Part shown: piece by piece, positions 1 to 11,736 of the stretch
Layout of the letters: the number at the start of each line of letters is the position of its first letter
Numbering within the stretch: the stretch's first letter is position 1
Source of the DNA: Canna indica
Taxonomy: Eukaryota > Streptophyta > Magnoliopsida > Zingiberales > Cannaceae
Direction of reading: 5' to 3'
NCBI GenBank assembly: GCA_034359265.1
Contig: CP136896.1
Coordinates: 12,493,501 to 12,557,500 of the forward strand
Length of the DNA stretch: 64,000 nt
Notes under the pieces: model-generated
The model's database searches: none
What the model was told of the DNA's origin: nothing
What the model saw: only the letters and a program-made list of their open reading frames with translations
Program-made: the position numbers and the translations under genes

Positions 1-85
1 CAGAAAAAGTGATGTTGGAAATAGAAAGCCGAATATATTTATTAAGGACAAGATTTATCCAAGTGTTGTTGTCTTTCCTAAGGTA
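1..85. other. Left flank, no gene recognised
   Basis: Short non-coding flank to the left of the gypsy insertion. Nothing is recognisable in it. It should rejoin the sequence that begins at 7186 on the other side of the element. Confidence 0.5.
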
Positions 86-90
86 GGCCT
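86..90. repeat. Target-site duplication GGCCT, left copy
   Basis: GGCCT directly abuts the TGTCAC start of the left LTR and is repeated at 7181-7185 directly after the right LTR. It is the 5-bp duplication made by integrase. Confidence 0.93.
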
Positions 91-1297
91 TGTCACAGGG
101 TTAGAACCGAGGCTTCAAAAATTTTCACCTTGCAACCACGTGATGGCGCTGATCAGTGCACCGAACTATCAGCCAGCCTTCTTCCGCACCAACGGGTCGT
201 TTGCAACGTCTCAACGAAACGAGCACACAAGATCACAGCAACACACTAGATGATGATGGAGCAAACACAAGGCATCTCAAAGGGAAATCACTTGCTTCAT
301 TATACCGAATGTTACAAGTTACAAAACCCAGTTTACACTTTGTACACACACACTCACACAGTGGTCTCTCAACACAAGTGTAAAACACCAAGTAAAGACT
401 CCAGATCTCTCAAAATATCTAGCAGCCTTCTCAAGTGCTCGACCATCCTCTTTTATAGAGCTGCTGGTCGCCCAAGCCTTCCATCTTGGCCATACAACTA
501 AGGCCAAGCATCATCTCAGCCAGCCAGTCCAAGGGGTGGCAGTTTGGCTCGCCCCAAACTGCCCAACTTCCACCAACTGCTGACTCAAGTCGAGTTGGGA
601 GGCGCCTGGTCCATCTGGTCGAGCCCAAGTCTCCCAAGGAACTAAGTGCACCGCTTAGTCCATGGCCCTGAGGCCAATGCGCGGGGCAGAATGCGGCAGT
701 GCACGCTGCAGCCCAAATGGTGCCTGCACGACTGCCGTCTGCCCGCTCACATGATGTTGCATTTGGCATTCTGCTCAGCGTCCACCACGCACAATGTCCG
801 TCCCGGCTCGCGGACTCATCACAGCAGGATGTGCCGCTCCGCATCAATCATGTGCTCCATGCGCCAAGCCTGTGCCTCCGCGCACACAGGCAGTCCGCAA
901 TGTTTGCCCCGCCAGGGCCAAGGCATGGCGAGAGTTTTCCTCGCCACGCTCCAGCCCGGGCGGGCAATGCAAATGTCAAGTCCCGCGCCATTGCGCACAC
1001 GGGACAGAATGCTCCGCAAGGCCAGCGCTCCATGTCTCCGCGCCCACGGACGGCCCAAATCCCCGCCAAGTCGCGCCCACGCCCAGGGGCGCGTGAGTAG
1101 TCCACCGCTCAGCCTGCTGCAAGGCATCGCCCAGCTGGGCGCTCGCCCGGGCGGGCAAATCCCTCGCCATGGCGGGCAATATCCGTCGCCAAGTGTGAAC
1201 ACACTTGTTGCTCCTCAGTTGCAACTCCGCAGCTCAGCGCAGGCCTGAGGCACGCCCCGCGCCGAGTCAAAATGCCATCAAATCTAGGGGTGTAACA
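91..1297 (-). repeat. 3' LTR of the chromovirus
   Basis: A 1207-bp terminal repeat, nearly identical to 5974-7180 at an offset of 5883 bp. On the minus strand it is the downstream LTR. The Gag-Pol stop codon (1284-1286) lies just inside it. The right two-thirds (about 640-1260) is unusually GC-rich, which leaves long spurious open frames on both strands. Confidence 0.95.
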
Positions 1298-4200
1298 GAC
1301 CACCCCCACCAGAAGAAGCCGACGCCCTCGTCGGAAAAGATCGGTGGTAGTCTTTGATTTGATCTTCAAACTCCCACAACTCTGCAACCTTCTGCCAGGA
1401 ATTTTCATATTCTGGATGCCCCTTCCAAGACACCAAGTATTCTGTCCGCCTATTCATTTTACTGTACCCCAGCATCCTGTGGTCCAGAATACGATCGACT
1501 TCCCTGCCCAGCTCCCTGTTCACGGTGAGTGGTGCACGCTTGGCCTTCACGCGCTCTGGGTTGGAATGATCTTCATGGAAAGGCTTCAAGTAACTTATGT
1601 GAATGGTAGGGTGAATCTTCATCCGCTCAGGCAGTGCTAAGCGATAGGCAACAACACCTACGCGCTTAACCACTTCAAACGGCCCATCGTACCGCTGAAT
1701 CAAGCCTTTGTGCCATCTCTTATTGGTCACCTTCTTCCAGATTTGTGGTGTTAGCTTTAGCAACACTTTGTCGCCTACATTGAACTCCAATGGACGACGC
1801 CCTTTATCCGCATATTTCTTCATGCGCCGGGCAGCTTTATCAAGGCTGTCTCGTGCCTCTTCAAGCAGTTCCTGCTTACTCCTTGCATATCGGTAAGCAG
1901 CAGGACAAGGTCCTTCTTTCTTGGTTAATGCTATTTCATGGGGAGTGAGGGGCTGGTAGCCCATCGCCAACTCGAAGGGGCTGAAACCAGTGGATGAGGA
2001 ACGATGCAGGTTGTAGCAGAACTGGGCTGTATCAAGCAACTCCAGCCAATTCCGCTGACTTGCAGTGGCAAAGTGCCTGAGATACTCTTCAAGCATCTGG
2101 TTTACTCGCTCCGTCTGCCCATCAGTTTGGGGGTGATTGGCAGTGGAGAACTTTAGCTCTGTTCCCATCAGCTTGAACAGGTAAGTCCAAAACTTCCCTG
2201 TGAACCTTCCATCCCTGTCACTCACAATATCAGTAGGTAACCCAAAGAATTTTACAATGTTCTTATAGAACTCTTCTGCAGCCATTTCTGCAGTGCATGC
2301 TTTCTTCACCGGTCTGAAGACAGCATACTTGGAAAACCGATCAACGATCACCATGATAGCATCATATCCTTGCACTTCCGGGAAGCCAGTGATGAAATCC
2401 ATGGAGACTGAAGTCCACGACTTTTCTGGAATGGGCAGTGGCTGAAGCAGTCCCGCCTCCGCTCTCCGCTCCACCTTGTCTTGTTGACACACAAGGCAAG
2501 TGCGAACATAAAGCTCTATGTCCGCATCCATCTTAGGCCAGAAATAGGACCGCGCGAGCAACGCCTTCATCCTATCTTGTCCCGGATGCCCAGCCCACTG
2601 CGTGTCATGACATTCACGCAGGAGCTGACTCCGCAGTCCCCCTCCGCTAGGGACGTATACTCGACTGCCCTTGGCATAGAGCAGCCCATCTTGAACCCAA
2701 TACCTTCGCACAATCCCCTCTTGAACTTGGGAGATGAGCTTCTGGTATGCAGTGTCATGGACAGCAAGTTCTTTGAGTGTTTCAGTGAAACCAGCCTCCA
2801 ACTGAGTCACAGCCGCTATGGTGTCCGTCACCTTCCGGCTAAGAGCGTCTGCTACCTGGTTATGTCGCCCAGGTTTATGCTCCCACTCAAACTCATATTC
2901 CGCCAGGAATTCCTGCCATCTTGCCTGTCTCGGACTCAACTTCTTCTGTGTCTTGAAGAAGGTGTTAGCAACATTGTCCGTCTTCACTACGAACACTGTC
3001 CCGAGTAGGTACACCCTCCATACCCGTAGGCAATGCACAACAGCGAGCATTTCCTTCTCATGAGCAGAATACTTCTGTTCTGCTGGCTTCAATTTCCAAC
3101 TTTCAAATGCAACAGGATGTCCCTCTTGTACAAGGACTCCTCCTACTGCCTTATCTGAAGCATCTGTATGTACTTCAAATGGTTTGCCAAAATCTGGTAA
3201 TTTCAGCACAGGTTCAGAGATGATCTTCTGTTTGATTCTGCTGAAGGCTTCTTGACAAGCTTCAGACCAGTCCCAGCACTGATCTTTCTTCAACAGATCT
3301 GTCAAGGGTGCTACCTCTCTCGAGTAGCCCTTGAGGAACTTTCTGTAGTAGTTTGATAACCCAAGAAAGCTCCGGAGTTCGGTGACTGAAGTAGGCGCCG
3401 GCCAGTCTTCAATAGCTTTCACCTTTCGGGGATCCATTTGGACGATCCCTTTGCCCACAATGTGGCCTAGAAACTTGATTTCCTGGACACAAAACTCACA
3501 CTTCTCTTTCTTTACATACAGCTGGTGTTCTCTTAACTTTTGCAACACCACACTCAAATGTTTTAAGTGCTCACTCAAAGATGCACTGTAAATAACAATG
3601 TCATCAAGATACACCACAACATACTTGTCTATTATATCATGAAAAACATTGTTCATAAGATTACAGAAGGTTGCCGGAGCATTGGTCAAGCCAAACGGCA
3701 TGACCAGGAATTCATAGGAACCATAACGAGTCACCATCGTAGTCTTTGGTTCATCCCCTTCTGCAATGCGGACTTGCCAATATCCCGAGCGCAAGTCTAG
3801 CTTTGTAAAGAAAGAGGCTCCACTGAGGCGATCAAAGAGGTCTGCAATTAGAGGCACTGGGTACTTATTTTTGATCGTCACCTTGTTCAGCCCGCGGTAA
3901 TCAACGCAGAGATGCAGTGTGTCGTCTTGCTTCTGTTGGAACAGAACAGGTGCGCCGAAAGGAGCCTTGGAGGGCTGAATTTTTCCGCCATCCAGGAGTT
4001 CCGCAAGTTGCTTACGGAGTTCCTCCAACTCTCGCGGGGACATCCGGTAGGGGGCCTTAGCAGGAGGTCGCGTCCCTGGCAGCAACTCAATTTGATGATC
4101 CACCGCCCGTCTCGGTGGAAGGCCTGCCGGCAGATTAGCAGGCATCACGTCTTGGAAAGACTCCAAGATCTCCAGAACAGCGTCTGGAACAGCAGCAGCA

Positions 4201-5822
4201 ACTTTGGTGTTGGGTTCCTCCGTCTCTGCCTCAAAGATGGCAGCGAGGAAGGTCGGCTGGCCCCTCTTCCAGCCCTTAGCCATCTGCATGGCTGAGACGC
4301 ATTCTGCAGGCGCACCACTCGCCTTGCTGCGTCTTCTGTAGCCTTGAACATAACAAGGCTGGTTAGGATCCGAGATCATCATTCCTGCCAGATGAGGGAT
4401 TACAGAGGCACCTGCAGCAACTAAAAAGTTGTTGCCCAATATAAAATCGAAATCATCTAAAGGAATAGCAAGCACATCAACATGTCCAGTCCACAGTCCA
4501 ACTTTTACAACACAGTTTTTGGCAATGCCAACCACAGGGCGGCTGACAGAATTCACCGCCTTAATCTGGGTTGAGTGGGGCTGCAACTTCATGTTCAAGC
4601 AGTCCACCATCCGTTCTGCGAGGAAGTTGTGTGTGGCTCCGGTGTCGATCATCGCGTCCACCGGTTGTCCGTTCAACAGGACCCGGACATAGCACAGTCC
4701 ATCATTCTGTGTTTTCCTCCCAGTGCACAGCGCACCAAGAGCCTGCAATGGCGCCACTCGGGTGGGACTCCCATTGGCGGCGGAGTCCTCCCCGTTCACC
4801 AGTGCCGTGAGTTTCTCCCGCTTTGGACAGTCGCGGGCACGGTGCGGTCCATTGCAAATGAAGCAGCCTGCTTGCATCTTCGGATCCTTCCGGGGCTGCT
4901 TGTCAGCAGCCTTGGCCTTCCCCTTCTCTGCACGAGTTGGGAATCTCTTGGCCGCCTTCGGTGCAGGTTTTGCAAACTTCTGGGGCTTGTCAGCAAGTCG
5001 CCCCTTCCGCACCGCAGCATCCTCCCGTGGCGTGGTACGGAGGTCCAGCAGTGCCTCCGCACGCGCCATGGCAGTGGACAGGTCCGCCGGGCCCTGTCGG
5101 TGCAACTCCAATTGCGCCCAGGGCTGAAGCCCGCGCAAGAAGTTGTAGATCTTGTCGGAATCCGACATGTCTTCAACTTGTAGCAGCAGCGAACGGAATT
5201 CCGTCACATAGGCTCGCACAGAGCCCGTTTGCCTCAGACGGGTCAGTGCATCTTGAGCCATCCAGGAAGAGTTTCTGGGCAGGAACTGCTTCCTCAGTTC
5301 GGCCTTCAGTGTGTTCCAATCTTCAAGTTTGGAACGGCCGCCTGCCTTGATCTCCGCTTCATAGGTTCGCCACCATAGTTTGGCATCCCCGGCCAAGTAC
5401 ATAGTGGCAACTTTGAGTTGTTCGCCGCCGTCGACATTCGCAGCATCAAAATAGTGCTCGATGTTGTAGATGAAGTTCTCAAGTTCCCGGGAATCCCGGA
5501 CTCCCGAGAAAGGCACAGGTTCCGGATACTTCAATCTGCTTTTGGAGTGGTCCGTCTCCGTCTTGCCCTCTTTGGTGCGCAGCAGCACCAATTCCGCCCG
5601 CTGTTCGGTGATGATGGCCTCCATCTTTGTCACCATGGCCAGCGTTTCTGCCATCTGCGCCTTCAGTGCGACGTGACCATTCAGCACATCCGAGAGCAGT
5701 GCTTTTTGGTCCGTCACATCATTGGCTAGCGACCCGTAGAGTTCCACCGGCGTTCCATCAAGGTCGGAGCCATCTCCGACCGCTGCCTCAAGGGTCGTGA
5801 CGCGTTCTCTCAACGCATCCAT
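1284..5822 (-). CDS. Chromovirus Gag-Pol polyprotein with chromodomain
   Basis: Single frame for Gag, protease, reverse transcriptase, RNase H, integrase and chromodomain, with no stop or frameshift. The frame opens at 5972. I prefer the start at 5822 (MDALRERV), because the preceding 50 residues include the primer-site region and look like leader. Residue numbers below count from 5972. The Gag domain spans about 150-330. The zinc knuckle at 370-382 is CX2CX3HX4C, one residue shorter than usual. Other motifs are protease DTGA at 443, RT YLDD at 788, RNase H from VHTDASD near 934, integrase HHCC at 1122-1162 and the catalytic triad D1192, D1252, E1288 (D-X35-E). A GPF module lies near 1430 and the chromodomain at about 1490-1544 ([15 protein letters not shown]). 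Chromodomains of this type steer integration to particular chromatin. The stop codon is inside the 3' LTR, so the polypurine tract is also coding. Confidence 0.95.
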   Translation of the reverse strand: MDALRERVTTLEAAVGDGSDLDGTPVELYGSLANDVTDQKALLSDVLNGHVALKAQMAETLAMVTKMEAIITEQRAELVLLRTKEGKTETDHSKSRLKYPEPVPFSGVRDSRELENFIYNIEHYFDAANVDGGEQLKVATMYLAGDAKLWWRTYEAEIKAGGRSKLEDWNTLKAELRKQFLPRNSSWMAQDALTRLRQTGSVRAYVTEFRSLLLQVEDMSDSDKIYNFLRGLQPWAQLELHRQGPADLSTAMARAEALLDLRTTPREDAAVRKGRLADKPQKFAKPAPKAAKRFPTRAEKGKAKAADKQPRKDPKMQAGCFICNGPHRARDCPKREKLTALVNGEDSAANGSPTRVAPLQALGALCTGRKTQNDGLCYVRVLLNGQPVDAMIDTGATHNFLAERMVDCLNMKLQPHSTQIKAVNSVSRPVVGIAKNCVVKVGLWTGHVDVLAIPLDDFDFILGNNFLVAAGASVIPHLAGMMISDPNQPCYVQGYRRRSKASGAPAECVSAMQMAKGWKRGQPTFLAAIFEAETEEPNTKVAAAVPDAVLEILESFQDVMPANLPAGLPPRRAVDHQIELLPGTRPPAKAPYRMSPRELEELRKQLAELLDGGKIQPSKAPFGAPVLFQQKQDDTLHLCVDYRGLNKVTIKNKYPVPLIADLFDRLSGASFFTKLDLRSGYWQVRIAEGDEPKTTMVTRYGSYEFLVMPFGLTNAPATFCNLMNNVFHDIIDKYVVVYLDDIVIYSASLSEHLKHLSVVLQKLREHQLYVKKEKCEFCVQEIKFLGHIVGKGIVQMDPRKVKAIEDWPAPTSVTELRSFLGLSNYYRKFLKGYSREVAPLTDLLKKDQCWDWSEACQEAFSRIKQKIISEPVLKLPDFGKPFEVHTDASDKAVGGVLVQEGHPVAFESWKLKPAEQKYSAHEKEMLAVVHCLRVWRVYLLGTVFVVKTDNVANTFFKTQKKLSPRQARWQEFLAEYEFEWEHKPGRHNQVADALSRKVTDTIAAVTQLEAGFTETLKELAVHDTAYQKLISQVQEGIVRRYWVQDGLLYAKGSRVYVPSGGGLRSQLLRECHDTQWAGHPGQDRMKALLARSYFWPKMDADIELYVRTCLVCQQDKVERRAEAGLLQPLPIPEKSWTSVSMDFITGFPEVQGYDAIMVIVDRFSKYAVFRPVKKACTAEMAAEEFYKNIVKFFGLPTDIVSDRDGRFTGKFWTYLFKLMGTELKFSTANHPQTDGQTERVNQMLEEYLRHFATASQRNWLELLDTAQFCYNLHRSSSTGFSPFELAMGYQPLTPHEIALTKKEGPCPAAYRYARSKQELLEEARDSLDKAARRMKKYADKGRRPLEFNVGDKVLLKLTPQIWKKVTNKRWHKGLIQRYDGPFEVVKRVGVVAYRLALPERMKIHPTIHISYLKPFHEDHSNPERVKAKRAPLTVNRELGREVDRILDHRMLGYSKMNRRTEYLVSWKGHPEYENSWQKVAELWEFEDQIKDYHRSFPTRASASSGGGGLLHP
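1298..1310 (-). promoter_or_regulatory. Polypurine tract of the chromovirus
   Basis: On the minus strand this reads GGTGGGGGTGGTC immediately before the 3' LTR, the position where plus-strand DNA synthesis is primed. It also encodes the Gly-rich tail of the polyprotein. Confidence 0.75.
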
Positions 5823-5959
5823 CCTCAGCATAGAACAGTGAGTTGTTTGCTGTGATTTTGATCTCCGAAGGAAAGAACAAGCAGCAGTGCCGACTGCCAC
5901 CAAATGTAACTCGAATGTAGTAAATTCACCAACCTTTACTGTCGAATGAGCCCAACCTG

Positions 5960-5971
5960 GCTCTGATACCA
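5960..5971 (-). promoter_or_regulatory. Primer-binding site, initiator tRNA-Met
   Basis: On the minus strand this reads TGGTATCAGAGC, complementary to the 3' end of plant initiator tRNA-Met. It lies two bases after the 5' LTR ends at 5974. Confidence 0.95.
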
Positions 5972-5973
5972 AT

Positions 5974-7180
5974 TGTCACGGGGTTAGAACCGAGGCTTCA
6001 AAATTTTTCACCTTGCAACCACGTGATGGCGCTGATCAGTGCACCGAACTATCAGCCAGCCTTCTTCCGCACCAACGGGTCGTTTGCAACGTCTCAACGA
6101 AACGAGCACACAAGATCACAGCAACACACTAGATGATGATGGAGCAAACACAAGGCATCTCAAAGGGAAATCACTTGCTTCATTATACCGAATGTTACAA
6201 GTTACAAAACTCAGTTTACACTTTGTACACACACACTCACACAGTGGTCTCTCAACACAAGTGTAAAACACCAAGTAAAGACTCCAGATCTCTCAAAATA
6301 TCTAGCAGCCTTCTCAAGTGCTCGACCATCCTCTTTTATAGAGCTGCTGGTCGCCCAAGCCTTCCATCTTGTCCATACAACTAAGGCCAAGCATCATCTC
6401 AGCCAGCCAGTCCAAGGGGTGGCAGTTTGGCTCGCCCCAAACTGCCCAACTTCCACCAACTGCTGACTCAAGTAGAGTTGGGAGGCGCCTGGTCCATCTG
6501 GTCGAGCCCAAGTCTCCCAAGGAACTAAGTGCACCGCTTAGTCCATGGCCCTGAGGCCAATGCGCGGGGCAGAATGCGGCAATGCACGCTGCAGCCCAAA
6601 TGGTGCCTGCACGGCTGCCGTCTGCCCGCTCACATGATGTTGCATTTGGCATTCTGCTCAGCGTCCACCACGCACAATGTCCGTCCCGGCTCGCGGACTC
6701 ATCACAGCAGGATGTGCCGCTCCGCATCAATCATGTGCTCCATGCGCCAAGCCTGTGCCTCCGCGCACACAGGCAATCCGCAATATTTGCCCCGCCAGGG
6801 CCAAGGCATGGCGAGAGTTTTCCTCGCCACGCTCCAGCCCGGGCGGGCAATGCAAATGTCAAGTCCCGCGCCATTGCGCACACGGGACAGAATGCTCCGC
6901 AAGGCCAGCGCTCCGTGTCTCCGCGCCCACGGACGGCCCAAATCCCCGCCAAGTCGCGCCCACGCCCAGGGGCGCGTGAGCAGTCCACCGCTCAGCCTGC
7001 TGCAAGGCATCGCCCAGTTGGGCGCTCGCCCGGGCGGGCAAATCCCTCGCCATGGAGGGCAATATCCGTCGCCAAGTGTGAACACACTTGTTGCTCCTCA
7101 GTTGCAACTCCGCAGCTCAGCGCAGGCCTGAGGCACGCCCCGCGCCGAGTCAAAATGCCATCAAATCTAGGGGTGTAACA
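5974..7180 (-). repeat. 5' LTR of the chromovirus
   Basis: 1207 bp, TGTCAC to GTAACA, same length as the other LTR. On the minus strand it is the promoter-bearing upstream copy. The flanking base run GGCCT at 7181-7185 completes the target duplication. Confidence 0.95.
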
Positions 7181-7185
7181 GGCCT

Positions 7186-7283
7186 CCACTATTTTAACAT
7201 TAAAATAGAGAGACTTTGTAAGAAAATGTTATGGACACCTAGGCCTCTTGATCTTTAGGAAGATTAATTTGGTCCTAGGAAAT
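7186..7283. other. Short spacer between chromovirus and microsatellite
   Basis: About 100 bp of AT-rich sequence with no recognisable feature. It is the pre-insertion continuation of the left flank. Confidence 0.5.
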
Positions 7284-8361
<1,078 letters not shown>

Positions 8362-8751
8362 GTTTGCCCTCCCTGGTAAAGAAACTTGATGGCTAAATGT
8401 AATATTTTATATATTTAAATTTATTATTTTTCCTCTTATGTGTGTGTTTGCCAGCCTAACAGACTAGTTTGTGGTCAAACCGAGTCGACTCATGGTTCAG
8501 AGCGAGCATGCGAGCTCGAGTAAGTAGAATATGAATTTATGAATTTTAGGCTTGGGTAGTTGAAATTATTTAATTTGATATTGTGTATGCATAATTATTA
8601 ATTATGTTCATGTGGGTGTATTTAATTAATTGTTTGTGATTTATTAGAATAAATTTAATTAAATTAATTAAGTCTATTGGGTTAGCGGGTTTGGTTTTGG
8701 CTTAAGGTGAATGCGGGTTGTGGATTAAGATATTTAAGAGGTTAGGGTTGA

Positions 8752-8774
8752 GGAGGGAGTATAAAAATCCCTCC
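8752..8774 (+). promoter_or_regulatory. LTR TATA box inside an inverted repeat
   Basis: TATAAAA at 8760-8766 is bracketed by GGAGGGA (8752-8758) and its exact complement TCCCTCC (8768-8774). The related LTR at 13489-13503 has the same arrangement with different sequence. Confidence 0.7.
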
Positions 8775-8783
8775 CTATGGCTT

Positions 8784-8806
8784 GTGGCTCCTATTTTTAG
8801 AGCCAC
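8784..8806 (+). other. Hairpin at predicted LTR transcript start
   Basis: GTGGCTC (8784-8790) and GAGCCAC (8800-8806) form a 7-bp stem with a 9-base loop about 20 bases downstream of the TATA box, where transcription should begin. The related LTR has a 10-bp stem of unrelated sequence at the same place (13453-13476). Confidence 0.65.
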
Positions 8807-9081
8807 CCAAAGAATTGATAAAGAGAGCCAGTCGCCAAGCCAAGCCAAGCCTCCAGTCCCCTTTCCCTTTTCCTCTTGGAGCCGCCGCCACCCAGAGCCG
8901 AGCCGAGAGGAGCCAGCCGAAGCCAGCCCCTCTCCTTCCCCTCTCTCCCTCTTTCCAAGCTGGCGGCTTGGAGTGAGCCGCCGCCCCCTTGTCCCATTTT
9001 CTTGAGTCGAGCCGCCATCCTTTTGAAGCTGGACTCGAGGGCCGTCGTCCGGGATCTCTTCTTTAATCTATCTTCCAATTA

Positions 9082-9090
9082 AGGTGAGTG
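9082..9090 (+). promoter_or_regulatory. Conserved splice-donor-like site in LTR leader
   Basis: AAGGTGAGTGG matches the plant 5' splice consensus with GT at 9084-9085. The same 11 bases, followed by a similar YTTA, occur on the minus strand around 13325 in the related LTR, although the surrounding sequence has diverged. Splicing of the leader is inferred, not shown. Confidence 0.45.
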
Positions 9091-10151
9091 GTTTACCCCT
9101 CTCTCTTCGGGTTTTGTTCGAAATCTTGGAGCCGTTCTTGGCGGCTCGGTGTTTTTGTTCGTTCTTGGATTTTTCTTCAAGTTCTTGCCATGTTTTCTTG
9201 AAGTTGTGCTTGAGGAGACTCTAATCTCCCCTTTATGGGGCTCGGCAGCCCTAGGGTAAACCTAGGGGTGCTCGGCCAAGGGGGAAACCTGGGTCGCCCT
9301 CAAGGTGTTCGATGAAAAGCCCGAATGAGTTTCTTGTTTCCCTTGATACGCAAATCTTGATCTATTCTCCTAATTTGGAATTCTTGATTGTAGATTTCTT
9401 GCTTAGAATTAAATCTGTAATTTTTGGGTAGAAATCATGTGGAAGGATTAAGATCTTGATGTTGATGCTTTAGGGGTTCTTGAGAAGGGGGTTCTTGATC
9501 TTAATACTTGATTCTTGATCTAAGTGTTGTGGGTTCTTGTTAATCTTGATTAAAAGCATAATTTCTGTGAAGTAATTCTTGGGATTAGTATTCTGTCCTA
9601 ATGATAATTTAGGGGTTAATTTCTGTTAATTTTCGGATTTAATTCTACAGTATGCTGAAAATTTCATGTTGCTGGAATTGTATGCTGAGATGATGAATCT
9701 GTGCTAATTTTGGTTTGTTTGTTGTGGTGTTTGTATTTCTGTGAATATAGTCATGTAACCTATCGTTTCGACCAGAAAATATAATTTGGAAATATATGAC
9801 ACACTTTGGAGACTAGATTCGGGTTAAATACATTAGTACAGGGCATGACAGTAAGCTAAAACAAAACCCTAATCTTGGTGATTTAAATTTTAATTGCACA
9901 ATTAAAATTGGGTTAAGGGTCATCATAATCTATTATGAACCAATACATAAGTTTTGCATGAAATAAAATCACATGGGTTCATGACATTACGGGTCTAGGA
10001 GTTGGGGTCGGGATTTGGAGTGTTAAGACACTTTCCAATAGGATCACCCCTAAGACATCGTAGGAGAGTCATGACTTAGGTCATGGTGCACCATATCTTT
10101 ATGAATGGCGGAGAGGCTCGTAGAGGAGCCGGATTGCGGGTTAAGCCCGGG

Positions 10152-10501
10152 AGGTTGGATGGCTAATTCCCAACCTGCAGAACAAGTTTGGAGGGTCTTT
10201 CTCGATTGTTCTGGTTCACCCTCGTGGGATAAGTTCGGAGGGCCTACCTGATTATCCCCGAGGTGGTGTTAAGGAATAAGTTCAGAGGGTCTTTCTCGAT
10301 TATTCTTGTGATATCCTTTAGGAGTAAGTTCGGAGGGCCTTTCCCGATTACTCCTATGATATCTTAAAGGGACAAGTTCGGATGGGCGAATCCTGATTGT
10401 CCGTACGCATCTCGTTGAGCAAGTTCAAATGGCCTTTCCCGATTGCTCCCGAGTTTCTTGTACTAGGATAAGTTCGGAGGGCCTTCCCGATTATCCTAGT
10501 A
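10152..10501 (+). repeat. Array of hairpins with covarying stems
   Basis: Seven consecutive units share a loop close to GTTCGGAGGGCCTTTCCCGA, but each has its own stem. Stem arms: CAGAACAA/TTGTTCTG (10178/10206), GGGATAA/TTATCCC (10226/10252), GAATAA/TTATTC (10274/10300), TAGGAGTAA/TTACTCCTA (10319/10348), GGACAA/TTGTCC (10370/10397), GAGCAA/TTGCTC (10417/10443) and TACTAGGATAA/TTATCCTAGTA (10461/10491). Units 2 and 6 continue outward with CTCG/CGAG. A simpler hairpin, AGGTTGG/CCAACCT (10152/10170), precedes them. Stems change in compensating pairs while the loop stays constant. Confidence 0.85.
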
Positions 10502-10561
10502 TGTGTTGTTGCCTTCGGGCATGGTAGTCTTTGGTTTGATGTAGTTCAAATTTGATGTATC

Positions 10562-10772
10562 TGCAACGGATTTGTTACGGCCGCTCGAGCCATTGCAGAT
10601 ATATTATCACATTAGCAATGGCTTAGTTACGGCTACGACATCCGTCACTCGTCACATTAGCGCGAAAATAAAATACTTATTAGCAACGGCGTTCTAACGG
10701 ACAAGTGAGCCGTTGCTAATGATATTACTTATCAGCAACGACTTTCTAACGGACAAGTGAGCCGTTGCTGAT
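10562..10772 (+). repeat. CACTA-A 5' subterminal repeats
   Basis: Repeated AGCAACGGC...GCCGTTGCT hairpin units with spacers such as TTTCTAACGGACAAGTGA. They match the 24.2-24.4 kb and 27.2/37.0-kb clusters. In the En/Spm family such subterminal motifs bind the TNPA-type protein. Confidence 0.85.
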
Positions 10773-11162
10773 AAGTTTATATAGATCGACGGATCGCGTC
10801 TGCCCCTTCCTCCTCCTTCTTCCTCTTCCTGCTGTTGCCGCCACCGACTGTTGCTGCCTGCCGTCGTCGCCCGCCGTCCTCGACCGCCGAAGCCAGTCGT
10901 CCGCCGTCGTCGCTTGCTCCAGGTAAATCGCGTGCCACCCCCTCTCCATTCATTGTAGAACCGACTGAAACCCTATATTTAGGGTTTTGGCTGACGGCCG
11001 ACGACCGGTGGCCGATGGCCGGAGCATTGTCTAGTGTCCGGACACTAGACGCCGGACACTGGAAGCTGGCGCCGGAGCCCGGTGGACTCCGACGTCGGAA
11101 ATAGATTAATTGTTAGACTAATTGTTCAATTTTTAGATTAATTGTTTAGCCCAGTGGACTCC
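10773..11162 (+). other. CACTA-A 5' leader
   Basis: A GC-rich leader starting GATAAGTTTATATAG, followed by a likely donor at CCAG|GTAAATCG (about 10920). It aligns with 24417-24990 in CACTA-B, including the text around GAAACCCTA and TAGGGTTT. A perfect 22-bp palindrome centred on GTCCGGAC lies at 11029-11050. There is no convincing protein. The sequence stops abruptly at about 11160, where a minus-strand LTR begins. Confidence 0.7.
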
Positions 11163-11736
11163 TATCACACCCCAACTGAGGGTAGTGTGACCGGCCAGGG
11201 CCTACATCCTACCTGTAGCCTACTGTCTATACTGACATATCAGAAATCAGAACATATCGATAAAAGAAATCTCAACACGAACTTTATTAAAAGTTTTTTT
11301 TCAAAGTTCAAAGTTTATGTTTTCAAACCAAATCAAGAAAACTAACATAATAACAATCCGAACATCTCAAGCATCAACGTTTTACAAACTTTTCTAAAAA
11401 TACAACTGTCAGTGCAGAAAAGGAAAACAACGACTAAGACACTAGACTAGGACTCAAGAACGCCGCTACGAGATATGGCACCACCGCCTGCCCTCCAGCT
11501 GCACCATGATGATGAACCTCAATCACTGCTCATGCTTTGCAAAAAAAAATAAGGAAACAAACCGTGAGTCCACTTGGGACTCAGTGAGCGGTTCTTCTGA
11601 ACCTCCACATAATCCTCAGTTAGTCATGCATAATATATAAGGCAACATTGTATATATTTAGGGAGGTAAGTTACTTTTTAATGCGACTACTGACCCTATG
11701 GGTCATGCTGTATAAACCATATATGTGAATACCTGC

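Larger units (their letters stand above)
91..7180 (-). mobile_element. Complete Ty3/gypsy chromovirus LTR retrotransposon
   Basis: A full-length 7.09-kb LTR retrotransposon on the minus strand. Two direct 1207-bp LTRs (91-1297 and 5974-7180) start TGTCAC and end GTAACA. They enclose a primer-binding site, one uninterrupted Gag-Pol frame with a C-terminal chromodomain, and a polypurine tract. The 5-bp sequence GGCCT occurs immediately outside both ends (86-90 and 7181-7185), the expected target-site duplication. The LTRs differ at about a dozen positions, close to 1%, so the insertion is recent. Domain order RT-RNaseH-IN-chromodomain is that of Metaviridae chromoviruses. A Galadriel- or Reina-like lineage is my guess from overall feel only. 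It looks structurally competent. Confidence 0.96.
8398..10521 (+). repeat. Solo LTR, left part
   Basis: First 2.1 kb of the split LTR. It holds a TATA element within an inverted repeat (8752-8774), a hairpin (8784-8806), a splice-donor-like site near 9084 and a hairpin array (10152-10501). There is no credible coding frame. The right limit is approximate because about 200 bp of LTR and the tip of the CACTA appear to be missing at the junction. Confidence 0.8.

Noticed and set aside
640..1260. Several 80-200 codon frames on both strands of the left LTR, repeated at 6523-7140
   Set aside because: They lie in the GC-rich part of the LTR, overlap each other on both strands and occur identically in both LTRs. 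They have no domain or codon pattern.
8718..9082. Open frames of 60-95 codons in the solo LTR leader
   Set aside because: They sit between the LTR start hairpin and the splice-donor-like site, are not shared with the related LTR and have no recognisable domain.
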